Assembly: GCA_019637395.1 (NCBI GenBank)
Contig: JAHBVR010000001.1
Coordinates: 124,001-188,000 of the forward strand
Direction of reading: 5' to 3'
Source of the DNA: Vulcanimicrobiota bacterium
Lineage (GTDB): Bacteria > Vulcanimicrobiota > Xenobia > Xenobiales > JADMJV01
DNA length: 64,000 bases
Shown: positions 7,602-17,035 of the stretch, piece after piece
Layout of the letters: each line of letters opens with the position of its first letter
Numbering within the stretch: the first letter of the stretch is position 1
The notes under the pieces: model-generated
Seen by the model: only the letters and a program-made list of their open reading frames with translations
Told to the model about the DNA's origin: nothing
Databases searched by the model: none
Made by a program: the position numbers and the translations under genes

Positions 7602-8959
7602 GTCAACGCCAACATTTCCGGCAGATACTCTTTCTCCACAAAGGTGGTATGTACGTCGCCGGCCCGGAAACGGGGATGCTGGATGAGACGGCGCTGAAAG
7701 TCGATGGTGGTGTTGACGCCTTCGACTTTCAGTTCCGCCAGCAAACGGTTCATACGGGTCAGGGCTTCCTCACGAGTTTGCCCGTAACTGATGACTTTGG
7801 CAAGTAGTGAATCGTAGTAAGGCTGGACACTGTACCCGGAATACAGGTGGCTATCGATACGAATGCCAGGCCCGCCGGGAAAGTGGACGGCCTGGATCTT
7901 GCCAAAGGAGGGACGGAAGCCGTCCTCGGGGTTTTCCGCATTGATGCGGCATTCGATGGACGAACCGCGCATGACGATGTCCTCCTGCTTTAAAGTCAAC
8001 CGGGCACCGGCCGCCACCTCGATCTGCAGCTTGACCAGATCCAGGCCGGTAACGTATTCGGTCACCGGGTGCTCCACTTGAATGCGCGTGTTCATCTCCA
8101 GAAAATAAAAGCTCTGGTCGCGAGGGTCGAAAAGAAATTCCACCGTGCCCACGCCGGAATAGCCGCACGATTTAGCCGCGGCCACCGCCATGGCGCCCAT
8201 CTCGGCCCGTTTTTCCGGGCTGATGACGGGCGAGGGGCACTCTTCCACCAGCTTCTGGTTGCGCCGTTGCAGACTGCAGTCGCGCTCCCCCAGGTGAATG
8301 CAATTACCGTGGTTGTCGGCCAGCACCTGGATCTCGATGTGACGGGCCTGGGGCAAGAATTTCTCCAGATAGATGCGGCCGTCGCCAAAAGCCGCCTCGG
8401 CCTCGAGCTGGGCCGTGGTGAATAGTTTTTCCAGCTCGGAATCTTCCAGGGCGATGCGCATGCCTTTGCCGCCCCCGCCAGCGGCCGCCTTGATCATGAT
8501 CGGAAAGCCGCTTTTAGCGGCGAACTCGTGAGCTTCGGCAAAATCAGAAATCTCGGAGGTGCCGGGCAGTGTGGGCACTCCGGCGGCGATGACGGTGCGG
8601 CGCGCCTCGGCCTTATCGCCCATCTGGCGCATGGCCTGGGCAGGCGGGCCGATGAAGGTAAGCCCGTGGCTCTGGCAGATCTCCACGAACTCGGGGTTCT
8701 CGGCCAGGAAGCCGTAACCGGGATGGATGGCGTCGGCTCGGGCCACCAGCGCGGCCGAAATCAGGTTGTGAATGTTCAGATAAGACTGGCCGGCCGGTCC
8801 AGGCCCGATGCAAAAACTCTCATCTGCTTCCGACACGTGTAAACTGTCGCGGTCCACGTCGGAGTGCACGGCCACCGTGCGGATTTCCAGCTCCTTGCAA
8901 GCCCGCAGGACACGCAGGGCGATCTCGCCCCGGTTAGCTACTAAAACTTTTTTGAACAC
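7598..8959 (-). CDS. accC: Acetyl-CoA carboxylase, biotin carboxylase subunit
   Basis: AccC carboxylates the biotin on BCCP using ATP and bicarbonate, the first half-reaction of fatty-acid synthesis. The 453-residue protein is full length, with an N-terminal MFKKVLVANRGEIALR, the ATP-grasp glycine loop AAGGGGKGMR, the FLEMNTRIQVEHPVTE active-site block and a normal C-terminal domain. Start is GTG at 8959 with AAAGGGG upstream. Eleven nucleotides separate it from the AccB-like gene. That neighbour lacks a biotinyl lysine, so the true BCCP partner, and AccA/AccD, must be encoded elsewhere. Confidence 0.96.
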   Translation of the reverse strand: MFKKVLVANRGEIALRVLRACKELEIRTVAVHSDVDRDSLHVSEADESFCIGPGPAGQSYLNIHNLISAALVARADAIHPGYGFLAENPEFVEICQSHGLTFIGPPAQAMRQMGDKAEARRTVIAAGVPTLPGTSEISDFAEAHEFAAKSGFPIMIKAAAGGGGKGMRIALEDSELEKLFTTAQLEAEAAFGDGRIYLEKFLPQARHIEIQVLADNHGNCIHLGERDCSLQRRNQKLVEECPSPVISPEKRAEMGAMAVAAAKSCGYSGVGTVEFLFDPRDQSFYFLEMNTRIQVEHPVTEYVTGLDLVKLQIEVAAGARLTLKQEDIVMRGSSIECRINAENPEDGFRPSFGKIQAVHFPGGPGIRIDSHLYSGYSVQPYYDSLLAKVISYGQTREEALTRMNRLLAELKVEGVNTTIDFQRRLIQHPRFRAGDVHTTFVEKEYLPEMLALT

Positions 8960-8970
8960 GTAAAACCCCT

Positions 8971-9420
8971 TTACTGAATCACCAACAAGACCTGGCCGAA
9001 TTCGACCGGCTCGGAATCATCCACCAGCACTTCGGCCACCGTGCCGGCACGCGGCGCTACCACTTCATGGCGAATGCCCATACATTCCACCCAACCGAGC
9101 ACCTGATTGGACTCGGTGGTGTCCTGAGCTTTCACCATGGGCTTGCCGGTCTTGGGATGGCTGCTGCGGAAAACGCCCACGTAGTTGCTGTTGACCGGAG
9201 TGCCGAAATCTTCATTGACCGGAGGGATCGAGCGATTCGGAACCGCCTCCTGGCGTAGCGGGGCCGGGCCTTCGCCGTCTTCGCGGCGGCGCAGGCGCAA
9301 GCTCTGCGTTCCGTTCTCCAGGCGCAGTTCGCTCATCTGGGTTTCGCTCACCAACTGCGCCAGGGCTTCCGCCCATTTCACCACTTGCTTTGTGTTTTGG
9401 CTGCTGCCTGTCTTTGCCAT
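8971..9420 (-). CDS. AccB-like protein lacking biotinyl lysine (BADC-like)
   Basis: The 149-residue protein has the layout of a biotin carboxyl carrier protein: an N-terminal helical part, a charged linker and a C-terminal biotinyl/lipoyl domain (residues about 79-149). In BCCP the domain carries EAMKM at a hairpin turn. Here the turn reads ECMGIRHEV, so the modified Lys is Gly115, encoded by GGC at 9078-9076. The start of the domain reads YVGVFRSS. This is the pattern of plant BADC proteins (FRS, and EQLG in place of EAMK), which bind carboxylase subunits without biotin and inhibit the enzyme. I infer a regulatory or structural role. The ATG at 9420 has GGGAGG upstream and overlaps the prmC stop. 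Confidence 0.85.
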   Translation of the reverse strand: MAKTGSSQNTKQVVKWAEALAQLVSETQMSELRLENGTQSLRLRRREDGEGPAPLRQEAVPNRSIPPVNEDFGTPVNSNYVGVFRSSHPKTGKPMVKAQDTTESNQVLGWVECMGIRHEVVAPRAGTVAEVLVDDSEPVEFGQVLLVIQ

Positions 9421-10286
9421 TATGCCTCCCATCTACCCGACAACACTCGGGGCAAACCCGACAAATCCTGGGTAAGCTGCGTGTGCTGGTAGCCCTGTTC
9501 CTGCAGAAAAGCTTCCATGCCCTCGATCTGAAAAGGTGCCATTTCGAGCACCAGCCAGCCCCCCGGATTGAGGCGGCGACGCGCCTCCTGAGACAGGCGT
9601 TTGAGCAGATCCGTACCGTCACGCCCGCCGAAAAGCGCCAGATTGGGCTCATAGTGAACCACCCCCTCTTCAGGGCGCGGACCCGAGTCGGTGGCCACGT
9701 AAGGGGGGTTGCTCACGATAAAATCGTAGCGTTGGGTTTCGGGCGGCAAGGCTTTGAGAAGGTCGCCTTCAAATAACTTGATGCGCCGCTCCAGATTGTG
9801 CAGACGCAGATTTTCGGCGGCCACCTCCAGCGCCTTGGGGCAGACATCGGAAGCGCGCACCTGGGCTTCGGCCACTTCCAGAGCCAGGGTCACCGCCAGG
9901 CAGCCGCTGCCGGTGCAGCAATCAAAAATGCGCGGCCGGGCCAGTCCCGAGCGCGCCACGCAGCGCAACGTTTCTTCCACCACCATCTCGGTTTCGGGGC
10001 GGGGAATCAAGACGTCGGGGGTGACTACGAAACGCCGGCCGTAAAACTCTTTCCAGCCGATCAGGTAGGCGACCGGCGCGCCCTGGCCGCGTTTCTCCAA
10101 TAAATCCTGGAACTGGGCGAGATGAGCGGCGCTCAATTGTTCAAAGGCCCGCGTGAACAACTGAGTGCGCGTCTGGCCGGTGACATAGGCCAGCAGCAGC
10201 TCGGCGTCCAGACGCGGCGAGCGGGGCCGGCGGCTGGCCAGAAACTCGGTGGCTTCGTCGAGAACTCGCGAGACCGTCTGACTCAA
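9420..10286 (-). CDS. prmC: Release factor glutamine methyltransferase PrmC
   Basis: PrmC methylates the glutamine of the GGQ motif in release factors RF1 and RF2, raising termination efficiency. The 288-residue product has the N-terminal helical substrate-binding domain and a Rossmann methyltransferase domain with IPRPETE, DCCTGSGCLAV (SAM binding) and the signature VSNPPYVA. It starts with TTG at 10286 inside the prfA stop (4 nt overlap), the canonical prfA-prmC pairing. It overlaps the AccB-like start at 9420, so these genes are likely cotranscribed. Confidence 0.95.
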   Translation of the reverse strand: MSQTVSRVLDEATEFLASRRPRSPRLDAELLLAYVTGQTRTQLFTRAFEQLSAAHLAQFQDLLEKRGQGAPVAYLIGWKEFYGRRFVVTPDVLIPRPETEMVVEETLRCVARSGLARPRIFDCCTGSGCLAVTLALEVAEAQVRASDVCPKALEVAAENLRLHNLERRIKLFEGDLLKALPPETQRYDFIVSNPPYVATDSGPRPEEGVVHYEPNLALFGGRDGTDLLKRLSQEARRRLNPGGWLVLEMAPFQIEGMEAFLQEQGYQHTQLTQDLSGLPRVLSGRWEA

Positions 10287-11362
10287 GAATTGGCTTCCTG
10301 AAGCAGCGCTTCTTGCTCGGCCGTTTGCAAAGCACCCACGATTTCGTCGAGGTCTCCTTCCACGATCGAGGGCAGGTTCATGATCGAGAGGCCAATGCGG
10401 TGATCGGTAACGCGGCTCTGGGGATAGTTGTAAGTGCGGATCTTCTCGGAGCGGTCGCCGGTGCCCACCTGCCCGCGGCGAGTTTCGGTCATCTCGTTGG
10501 TGATGCGCTCGCGTTCCACCTCGAGCAATTTGGCGCGCAAGATGCGCATGGCCCGTTCGCGGTTCTGAATTTGCGAACGTTCGTCCTGGCAGGCCACCAC
10601 CGTGTTGGTGGGCAGGTGAGTGATGCGCACCGCCGACTCGGTTTTGTTGACGTGCTGGCCGCCGGCGCCCTGGGCCCGATAAGTGTCGATCTTCAGGTCT
10701 TTGGGATCGATGGGCACCTCATCCACCGTCTCGGCTTCGGGCAGCACCGCCACCGTCACCGTCGAGGTATGAATGCGCCCCTGCGCTTCGGTTTCCGGCA
10801 CGCGCTGCACGCGGTGCACACCGCTCTCGTACTTCATGTGCTGATAAACTTCAAAGCCCTGGATCTCAAAGACGACCTCTTTGAAACCGCCCAGATCGGT
10901 GGCTTGAGCTTCCAGAATCGAGCATGTCCAGCCGTGTTTCTCGGCGAACTTGCCATACATGCGGAAGAGATCGCCGGCAAAGATGGCCGCCTCGTCACCG
11001 CCCGCGGCCGGCCGAATTTCCACGATCACATTCTTGCCGGCAAAGGGATCCTTGGGCAGCATCAGTTTACGGATGACCGGCTCGAGGTCCTCGAGCTGCT
11101 GCTTCAAGTCGGCGAACTCTTCTTTAAACATCGCCTGCATTTCGGGGTCGGTGGCCTGGTCCAGTTCCGCCCTCACCTCGTCGTGCTGCTCGGACAGTTC
11201 CACGAACTTGCGACACTGATTGGCCATGGATTCCATGCCGGAGCGCTGCTGGGCGGCCGCTTTGTAACGGTTAGTATCGGCCAGCAGGTCGGGGTCGCAG
11301 AGTTTTTCCGTCAATTCATCAAATTGGGCCACGATCTCGCGCAGCCGTCCCAGATCTAACAT
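10283..11362 (-). CDS. prfA: Peptide chain release factor 1
   Basis: RF1 reads UAA and UAG stop codons and triggers peptidyl-tRNA hydrolysis. The 359-residue product is full length and has the catalytic GAGGQHVNKTESAVRITH block, plus the expected EIRPAAGGDEA and RSEKIRTYNYPQSRVTDHRI segments. The ATG at 11362 has AGGAGG 5 nt upstream. It lies 77 nt downstream of rpmE, the usual L31-RF1-PrmC order, and is the head of the overlapping gene series down to mobA. Confidence 0.97.
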   Translation of the reverse strand: MLDLGRLREIVAQFDELTEKLCDPDLLADTNRYKAAAQQRSGMESMANQCRKFVELSEQHDEVRAELDQATDPEMQAMFKEEFADLKQQLEDLEPVIRKLMLPKDPFAGKNVIVEIRPAAGGDEAAIFAGDLFRMYGKFAEKHGWTCSILEAQATDLGGFKEVVFEIQGFEVYQHMKYESGVHRVQRVPETEAQGRIHTSTVTVAVLPEAETVDEVPIDPKDLKIDTYRAQGAGGQHVNKTESAVRITHLPTNTVVACQDERSQIQNRERAMRILRAKLLEVERERITNEMTETRRGQVGTGDRSEKIRTYNYPQSRVTDHRIGLSIMNLPSIVEGDLDEIVGALQTAEQEALLQEANS

Positions 11363-11439
11363 CTCAGCCTCCTAAAAATAAACAGAGAAGCCCGGACGGG
11401 GGACACCGCCGAGCTTCAAGCGATCCAGGACTGGCTTGC

Positions 11440-11643
11440 CTAATTCTTGTTGTAGCGCTGGCGGAATTTCTCCACCTGGCCGGTGCGGGCGAGAGCGCGC
11501 ACTTTGCCCGTGTAGAACGGGTGGCAGGCGCTGCAGATTTCCACTTTCAGCTCGCCCGCGGTGCTGTAGGTCTCGAACTTGTTGCCACAGGTGTTGCAAG
11601 TCACGTTGACCGCATTGTAATAGGGGTGAATTCCTTCTTTCAT
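11440..11643 (-). CDS. rpmE: 50S ribosomal protein L31 (zinc form)
   Basis: L31 bridges the large and small ribosomal subunits. The 67-residue protein starts MKEGIHPYY and carries CNTCG and CSACH, giving the four-cysteine zinc-binding (C+) form rather than the Cys-free paralogue used under zinc limitation. The C-terminus [14 protein letters not shown] is typical. I chose the ATG at 11643 because GAGGAG lies 8 nt upstream; a GTG at 11649 would add two residues. It is the first gene of the minus-strand run and lies divergent from the permease at 11815. Confidence 0.95.
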   Translation of the reverse strand: MKEGIHPYYNAVNVTCNTCGNKFETYSTAGELKVEICSACHPFYTGKVRALARTGQVEKFRQRYNKN

Positions 11644-11814
11644 GACCACATCTCCTCAATAACTGGCCTGTGTTTTAGGGGGGAAAGCCCTTCGCCCTAA
11701 AGACGGACAGCGGCCGACAGTTTAGCATGGCCTTGCGCAGGAATCAAGCAGGGCAGGATTCCTATACGGATAGTTGAAAAGCACGGCGGTTTTCTACGGC
11801 CGTTGGGAGTAATT

Positions 11815-13350
<1,536 letters not shown>

Positions 13351-13361
13351 TCGCCCAGCGT

Positions 13362-13815
13362 ATGTTGCACGCCCGCGCCAAGAAATTCTCGCGCCAGGAG
13401 TATTATAAACTGGCGGATAGTGGGGGGCTGGCACCCTGTCGAACAAGCTGCCAGACCCCGATTAGCCTCAGCGCCCGAGCTGGTCACTCCGGCCCATCTG
13501 CATGAGTGCCTGCGGCGGGGCAGCAAGCCCACCAGGCCAGACCTGGTCATGGAGGTCTCCTCGGACAGCTCCTATGTCTACGACACCAGCGAGAAAGCCA
13601 ATCTTTACGCCGCCTCCGGCATCCCGGAATATTGGCTCCTCGACCTGCAGAGGCGGCGCCTGGAAGTGCGCCAGGAGCCCGGCTCGGATCCCGGCGGAAC
13701 TTTCGGGCACAGCTACCGGCTGTTGCATATCTTTCCGGAAGACCAACGAGTCGCTCCCCGGTTTGCTCCAGAGATCAGCCTGTTGATCTCCGACCTTTTG
13801 CCCCCCATCTTCTAG
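13362..13815 (+). pseudogene. Uma2-family (DUF820) endonuclease-like gene, frameshifted and deleted
   Basis: An N-terminal piece starting at ATG 13362 reads MLHARAKKFSRQEYYKLADS, the usual opening of Uma2 proteins, but this frame soon loses similarity. A different frame carries the C-terminal half, RPDLVMEVSSDSS, EKANLYAASGIPEYWLLDL and the family tail, ending at 13815. About 80-100 residues that should lie between the two parts are missing. I read this as a PD-(D/E)XK-like gene broken by an internal deletion plus frame change. No transposase lies beside it. Confidence 0.65.
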
Positions 13816-13854
13816 AAGACAAGGAAGCCCTTGCCGGCGGACGAAGATCTCTCT

Positions 13855-14295
13855 ATGGAAGACGTCGTAATCCGCCCGGTCAGTGAGCACGATGCCGAAG
13901 GCATCGCCCGGCTCGATCAGTTGCTCACCCAGGTCTGGCGCATCGAGCATTGGGAAGAACGCATCGCCTTCGCCATGCGCCGCGACCCCGAGGGCTCCCT
14001 GGTAGCCGAAAAAGACGGCCGCATCGTGGGCTATCTCTTTTCCGATGTGCGCGGTTCGGAATACGGTTTTGCCGATAAGACCGGCTGGCTGGAGGCCCTG
14101 GGAGTCGATCCCGACCTGCAGAAAAGTTCTTTGGGCCGCAGCCTGATGGACAAGGTCATGGAGCGCTTCCAAGCCACGGGGGTCAAATTAGTTCGCACCC
14201 TGGTCTCCGACCAGCACGCTCACATGGGAACGTTCCTGGAGAAGATGGGCTTTCAAATAGAGCCCATCCGCGTGTTGAGCCGGACCACGGGGTAA
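13855..14295 (+). CDS. GNAT-family N-acetyltransferase
   Basis: The 146-residue protein has the GNAT layout: IRPVSEHDAEGIARLDQLL at the N-terminus, a central strand pair (GSLVAEKDGRIVGYLFSDV), then a LGVDPDLQKSSLGRSLMDKVM segment corresponding to motif A that binds acetyl-CoA, and EKMGFQ near the end. The substrate is unknown. I prefer the ATG at 13855; an in-frame TTG at 13831 with AAGGA upstream is an alternative that would add eight residues. The next gene follows after 13 nt, so the two may be cotranscribed. Confidence 0.75.
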   Translation: MEDVVIRPVSEHDAEGIARLDQLLTQVWRIEHWEERIAFAMRRDPEGSLVAEKDGRIVGYLFSDVRGSEYGFADKTGWLEALGVDPDLQKSSLGRSLMDKVMERFQATGVKLVRTLVSDQHAHMGTFLEKMGFQIEPIRVLSRTTG

Positions 14296-14308
14296 CCGGA
14301 GGAAGACC

Positions 14309-15619
14309 ATGGCCGCACACAGCGATACTCTACCGAAAAAATATCACGACGCCGTGCTGCGCTGGCAGCAGCAGTATTTGCCCGATCTGGACTTCCTCCA
14401 GGAAAACTGGGACAAGCACTTCCCCAAAGACCCTTGCTACAAGCTGTGCGCTTATCGCGAGCAAGGCATCTGCGGCCACATCGAAGTGGGCGACGAAGCC
14501 GGCAAGCCCAAGTACCAGAAGGCCTGCGAGATGTCCCCGCAGCAGGCCAATCACCTGCTCAAAGCGGTGAAAGCTCAGGCCAGCACCGAATTCGGCAGCA
14601 TTCAACAACATCGCCTCACCCTGACCCGGGCCCAGAGCGAGCAAGACCAGTTCTGGGTGCTGCGCATGATGGCCGAAGAGCTGCGCCATGGCTACCAGAT
14701 GCTCTATCTGCTGCTCAACGATGACTGGAAGAGTCTGGTGGGCCAAAGCGGCGAGGAAATGGTCGAGGAAATCCTCTCCATGAAGCCGGGCAGCCACGTG
14801 CTGGGCGCCTTTAACATCGACTTCGACAGCTTCGTCGACAACATCGTTTTCTGCGCTCTGATCGACCGGGTGGGCAAATACCAGTTGTCGATGCAGAAAG
14901 TCAGCGCTTATCAACCCATGGCCGAATCCATGCCGCCCATGCTACGCGAAGAAGCCTTCCATCTGGCCGCCGGCGTGATTCCCTTGCGTCGCTGGATGCA
15001 GGAAGCGGCCCGCGGGGACATTTACGCCACTCCGGCCGCTATCCAAAGGGCCTTCAACAAATGGCTGCCGCGCGGATTGGAGATGTTCGGCGACGAGCGC
15101 GGCGGCGCCAGCAACATCAAAATGGGCTTCAAAGACGCCACCAACCAGGTGTCCCTCGATCAGTATTATGTGGAAGTCACCAAGATGGTGCGCGACTTAA
15201 ACCTGCGCTATTTGCGCGAGCGCCTGCCCAAGCTGGACTCCGAGCAACTCGATCGCACCTTGCTGGATCTCGAGGGCGGCGAACGCAGCCGCGACATTCA
15301 GCCGGACGAGATCCTGCGGCTACCGGCCAAGGGCTACTTCCGCCGGCGCGGAGTGCATGCCTACGAAATGACCGGGACCGACGGCCGCGCCTACCAGGAC
15401 GTGCTAGAATATATCCGGCATCTGCGCGACACACTGCCGGAGGCCTACCTGGCCAGCAACGACTTCCGCCACTACCTGGAGCTACTCAAACAGGTAGCTG
15501 CGGGGACCATCACCAGGGATGAGGCGCAAAAGAGCTCTCCGCAACTCTCACGAGTGGGCGGCAGTTGCCCTTGCTCCAAGTCCGTCCGCTGGATCATGCC
15601 GGAAACGGCAGCCGGTTAG
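14309..15619 (+). CDS. BoxB/PaaA-like diiron oxygenase
   Basis: The 436-residue protein resembles the oxygenase subunit of benzoyl-CoA epoxidase (BoxB) and phenylacetyl-CoA epoxidase (PaaA). Helices carry MAEELRHGYQM and REEAFHLAAGV, two ExxH-type elements that would bind a diiron centre, and the BoxB-like segments LGAFNIDF and DRVGKYQLSMQ. An N-terminal part with KDPCYKLCAYREQGICGH is unlike BoxB and holds three cysteines. No boxA, boxC or paa partner is present, so its substrate and reductase are unknown. The ATG has GGAGGAAG upstream. A CPC motif lies close to the C-terminus. Confidence 0.72.
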   Translation: MAAHSDTLPKKYHDAVLRWQQQYLPDLDFLQENWDKHFPKDPCYKLCAYREQGICGHIEVGDEAGKPKYQKACEMSPQQANHLLKAVKAQASTEFGSIQQHRLTLTRAQSEQDQFWVLRMMAEELRHGYQMLYLLLNDDWKSLVGQSGEEMVEEILSMKPGSHVLGAFNIDFDSFVDNIVFCALIDRVGKYQLSMQKVSAYQPMAESMPPMLREEAFHLAAGVIPLRRWMQEAARGDIYATPAAIQRAFNKWLPRGLEMFGDERGGASNIKMGFKDATNQVSLDQYYVEVTKMVRDLNLRYLRERLPKLDSEQLDRTLLDLEGGERSRDIQPDEILRLPAKGYFRRRGVHAYEMTGTDGRAYQDVLEYIRHLRDTLPEAYLASNDFRHYLELLKQVAAGTITRDEAQKSSPQLSRVGGSCPCSKSVRWIMPETAAG

Positions 15620-15636
15620 TAGTAATAGGAGGACAC

Positions 15637-16365
15637 ATGCAAATCAACGTGGCCCAAGCCTTCAATCCGGGGGCCGACGACCCGGAGGGAGTGAAAAAAG
15701 CGGCGATCTTCGTTGTAATCTCCGTCGTCTGCACGCTCGCCACCCTGCTCATCCTGCCCGGACTGTTCCTGGCGATTTACTTGCCAGGCTATGCGTTAGC
15801 CGCCATGCGCAACGTGGCCACCGGCGACAATGGAGGAAAACTTCCCGAACCCACCTCGATGGACTGCTTGTGGCACGGCTTTATCAGCCTTCTCGTCTTC
15901 ATTGTGTATTCGCTGCCGCTGGCGGGCATCTCGCTGCTGGCGCTAGGCGGTGCCGTCGCCGCCGTGGGTGGCGCGGCCAAGAGTTCGGCCCTGGTAAGCC
16001 TGGGGGGTCTGGCCAGCCTGGGCATTATGGGTGTGGCCGCCCTCACGGTGGTCTTCATCATCTGCTGCTTCGTCCCCATGATTCTGCTGCAGTACTGCAA
16101 GCGCAATCAGTTCGGAGACTGCTTCGCCTTCGGAGAAATCTTCTCCGGCATTCTGCGTAGCCCGCTGGACTACGCCGTAGTGGTTTGTATTCCGGTGGGG
16201 CTGAGCATCGGTCTCAGCATGATTCCCATTGCCGGTCCCATTGTGGCCACGCCTCTGGCCTGGCTGGTCACGGCCAATCTGGCCGGTCAGTACGGAGCCA
16301 AGGTTCTGGATATGCACGGGGCCTCAGCGAAGGAAGAGGGCGTCGGTTTCAACCGCTTCGAGTAG
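15637..16365 (+). CDS. DUF4013-type membrane protein
   Basis: The 242-residue protein has several hydrophobic segments (for example AAIFVVISVVCTLATLLILP and LASLGIMGVAALTVVFIICC) separated by short polar loops. The opening FNPGADDPEGVKK and the LPGYALAAMRNVATGDNG loop match DUF4013 proteins, whose function is unknown. The ATG at 15637 is preceded by an ideal AGGAGGA. It follows the diiron oxygenase after 17 nt and ends just before a strong terminator. Confidence 0.75.
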   Translation: MQINVAQAFNPGADDPEGVKKAAIFVVISVVCTLATLLILPGLFLAIYLPGYALAAMRNVATGDNGGKLPEPTSMDCLWHGFISLLVFIVYSLPLAGISLLALGGAVAAVGGAAKSSALVSLGGLASLGIMGVAALTVVFIICCFVPMILLQYCKRNQFGDCFAFGEIFSGILRSPLDYAVVVCIPVGLSIGLSMIPIAGPIVATPLAWLVTANLAGQYGAKVLDMHGASAKEEGVGFNRFE

Positions 16366-16382
16366 AAGTCGTCCCCTCTGAT

Positions 16383-16412
16383 AAAAAAGGGCCCCGATTG
16401 GGGCCCTTTTTT
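16383..16412. terminator. Bidirectional Rho-independent terminator
   Basis: AAAAAAGGGGCCCC-type stem: a 13-nt arm (A6 plus GGGCCCC) is perfectly complementary to GGGGCCC plus T6 with a 4-nt loop. The A and T tracts make it work in both directions. It separates the plus-strand DUF4013 gene from the minus-strand gene at 16411, whose stop codon lies in the T tract. Confidence 0.93.
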
Positions 16413-16680
16413 ATCGAAGCAGGAAGCTTGGGAATTGTTGCGGGACGCCTCCGCCGGATGCCTCGATAGCGCAGGCCTGCCCGAGCAGGTTGGTTAAACC
16501 CTGGCTGCTGGCGGCATTGGCCTGGTCGTCGTAAAACATGTTCCCAGAATAAACCGGCCTGGTGGTGAGATTCTCGCCGATGGCGGCGGTGCCGGGACAG
16601 ACGACCCGCATGCGGTCCATCAAGAACATCTGCTGATCCATCGCCTGCTGATTGAAGTTGGTGATATTGCCAATTGCCAT
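16411..16680 (-). CDS. Small protein of unknown function
   Basis: The 89-residue product starts MAIGNITNFNQQAMDQQM and is rich in Asn, Gln, Met and Gly, with two cysteines and no signal peptide or membrane helix. I do not recognise a family. Its TAA overlaps the bidirectional terminator at 16383-16412, and a purine-rich GCGAGG lies 8-10 nt before the ATG. A longer frame upstream is possible but would start with residues unlike the rest. The Gln/Asn-rich, signal-less N-terminus resembles those of the proteins at 22836 and 23731. Confidence 0.5.
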   Translation of the reverse strand: MAIGNITNFNQQAMDQQMFLMDRMRVVCPGTAAIGENLTTRPVYSGNMFYDDQANAASSQGLTNLLGQACAIEASGGGVPQQFPSFLLR

Positions 16681-16750
16681 CGGGAGGTGCCTCGCTTTCT
16701 TCGTTAAGTGAAGTATAGCCGGGCACCCGGAGGGCATAGCCCCCCGGAGG

Positions 16751-16769
16751 ACGTTAAAAGAACGTTAAA
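16751..16769. repeat. Short direct repeat ACGTTAAA x2
   Basis: Two copies of ACGTTAAA lie 11 bp apart, one helical turn, about 80 bp upstream of the minus-strand gene that starts at 16680. The spacing would suit a dimeric regulator on one DNA face, but there is no other support. Confidence 0.25.
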
Positions 16770-16822
16770 CGCATTGCCGTTTTACCGCTCCCATGCAACA
16801 AATCGGTAAACTTCGGTCAACA

Positions 16823-16857
16823 AAAGAAAAAGGACGGCGAGACCGTCCTTTTTCTTT
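16823..16857. terminator. Bidirectional Rho-independent terminator
   Basis: A 15-bp perfect stem (AAAGAAAAAGGACGG paired with CCGTCCTTTTTCTTT) with a 5-nt loop. On the minus strand it follows the 41-codon gene at 16872 by 15 nt. Confidence 0.9.
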
Positions 16858-16871
16858 GGCCAGGGCCGGGT

Positions 16872-16997
16872 CTACAGGAAGGGCATCTGAAAAAACAGAT
16901 ACGATCCGACGACCACAAAAAAGATAAAGTAACACAGGCCACCGAGGTAGGGCCCCACCGGCATGTAATTGTTGAATTCAGTGCTTTCGCTGCTCAT
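16872..16997 (-). CDS. 41-residue membrane microprotein
   Basis: A 42-codon frame opens with ATG at 16997 and ends with TAG at 16872. The product has a polar N-terminal dozen residues (MSSESTEFNNYMPVGPYLGG) and one hydrophobic helix, LCYFIFFVVVGSYLFF. AGG lies 4 nt before the start, and the terminator at 16823-16857 follows directly. It lies 38 nt downstream of the transglutaminase gene and could be the last gene of that exporter operon. The family is unknown. Support comes from the membrane pattern plus the matching terminator. Confidence 0.55.
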   Translation of the reverse strand: MSSESTEFNNYMPVGPYLGGLCYFIFFVVVGSYLFFQMPFL

Positions 16998-17035
16998 ATG
17001 CCTGCCGTTCTCAGCCACGCCCGAGAATCCTTCCG

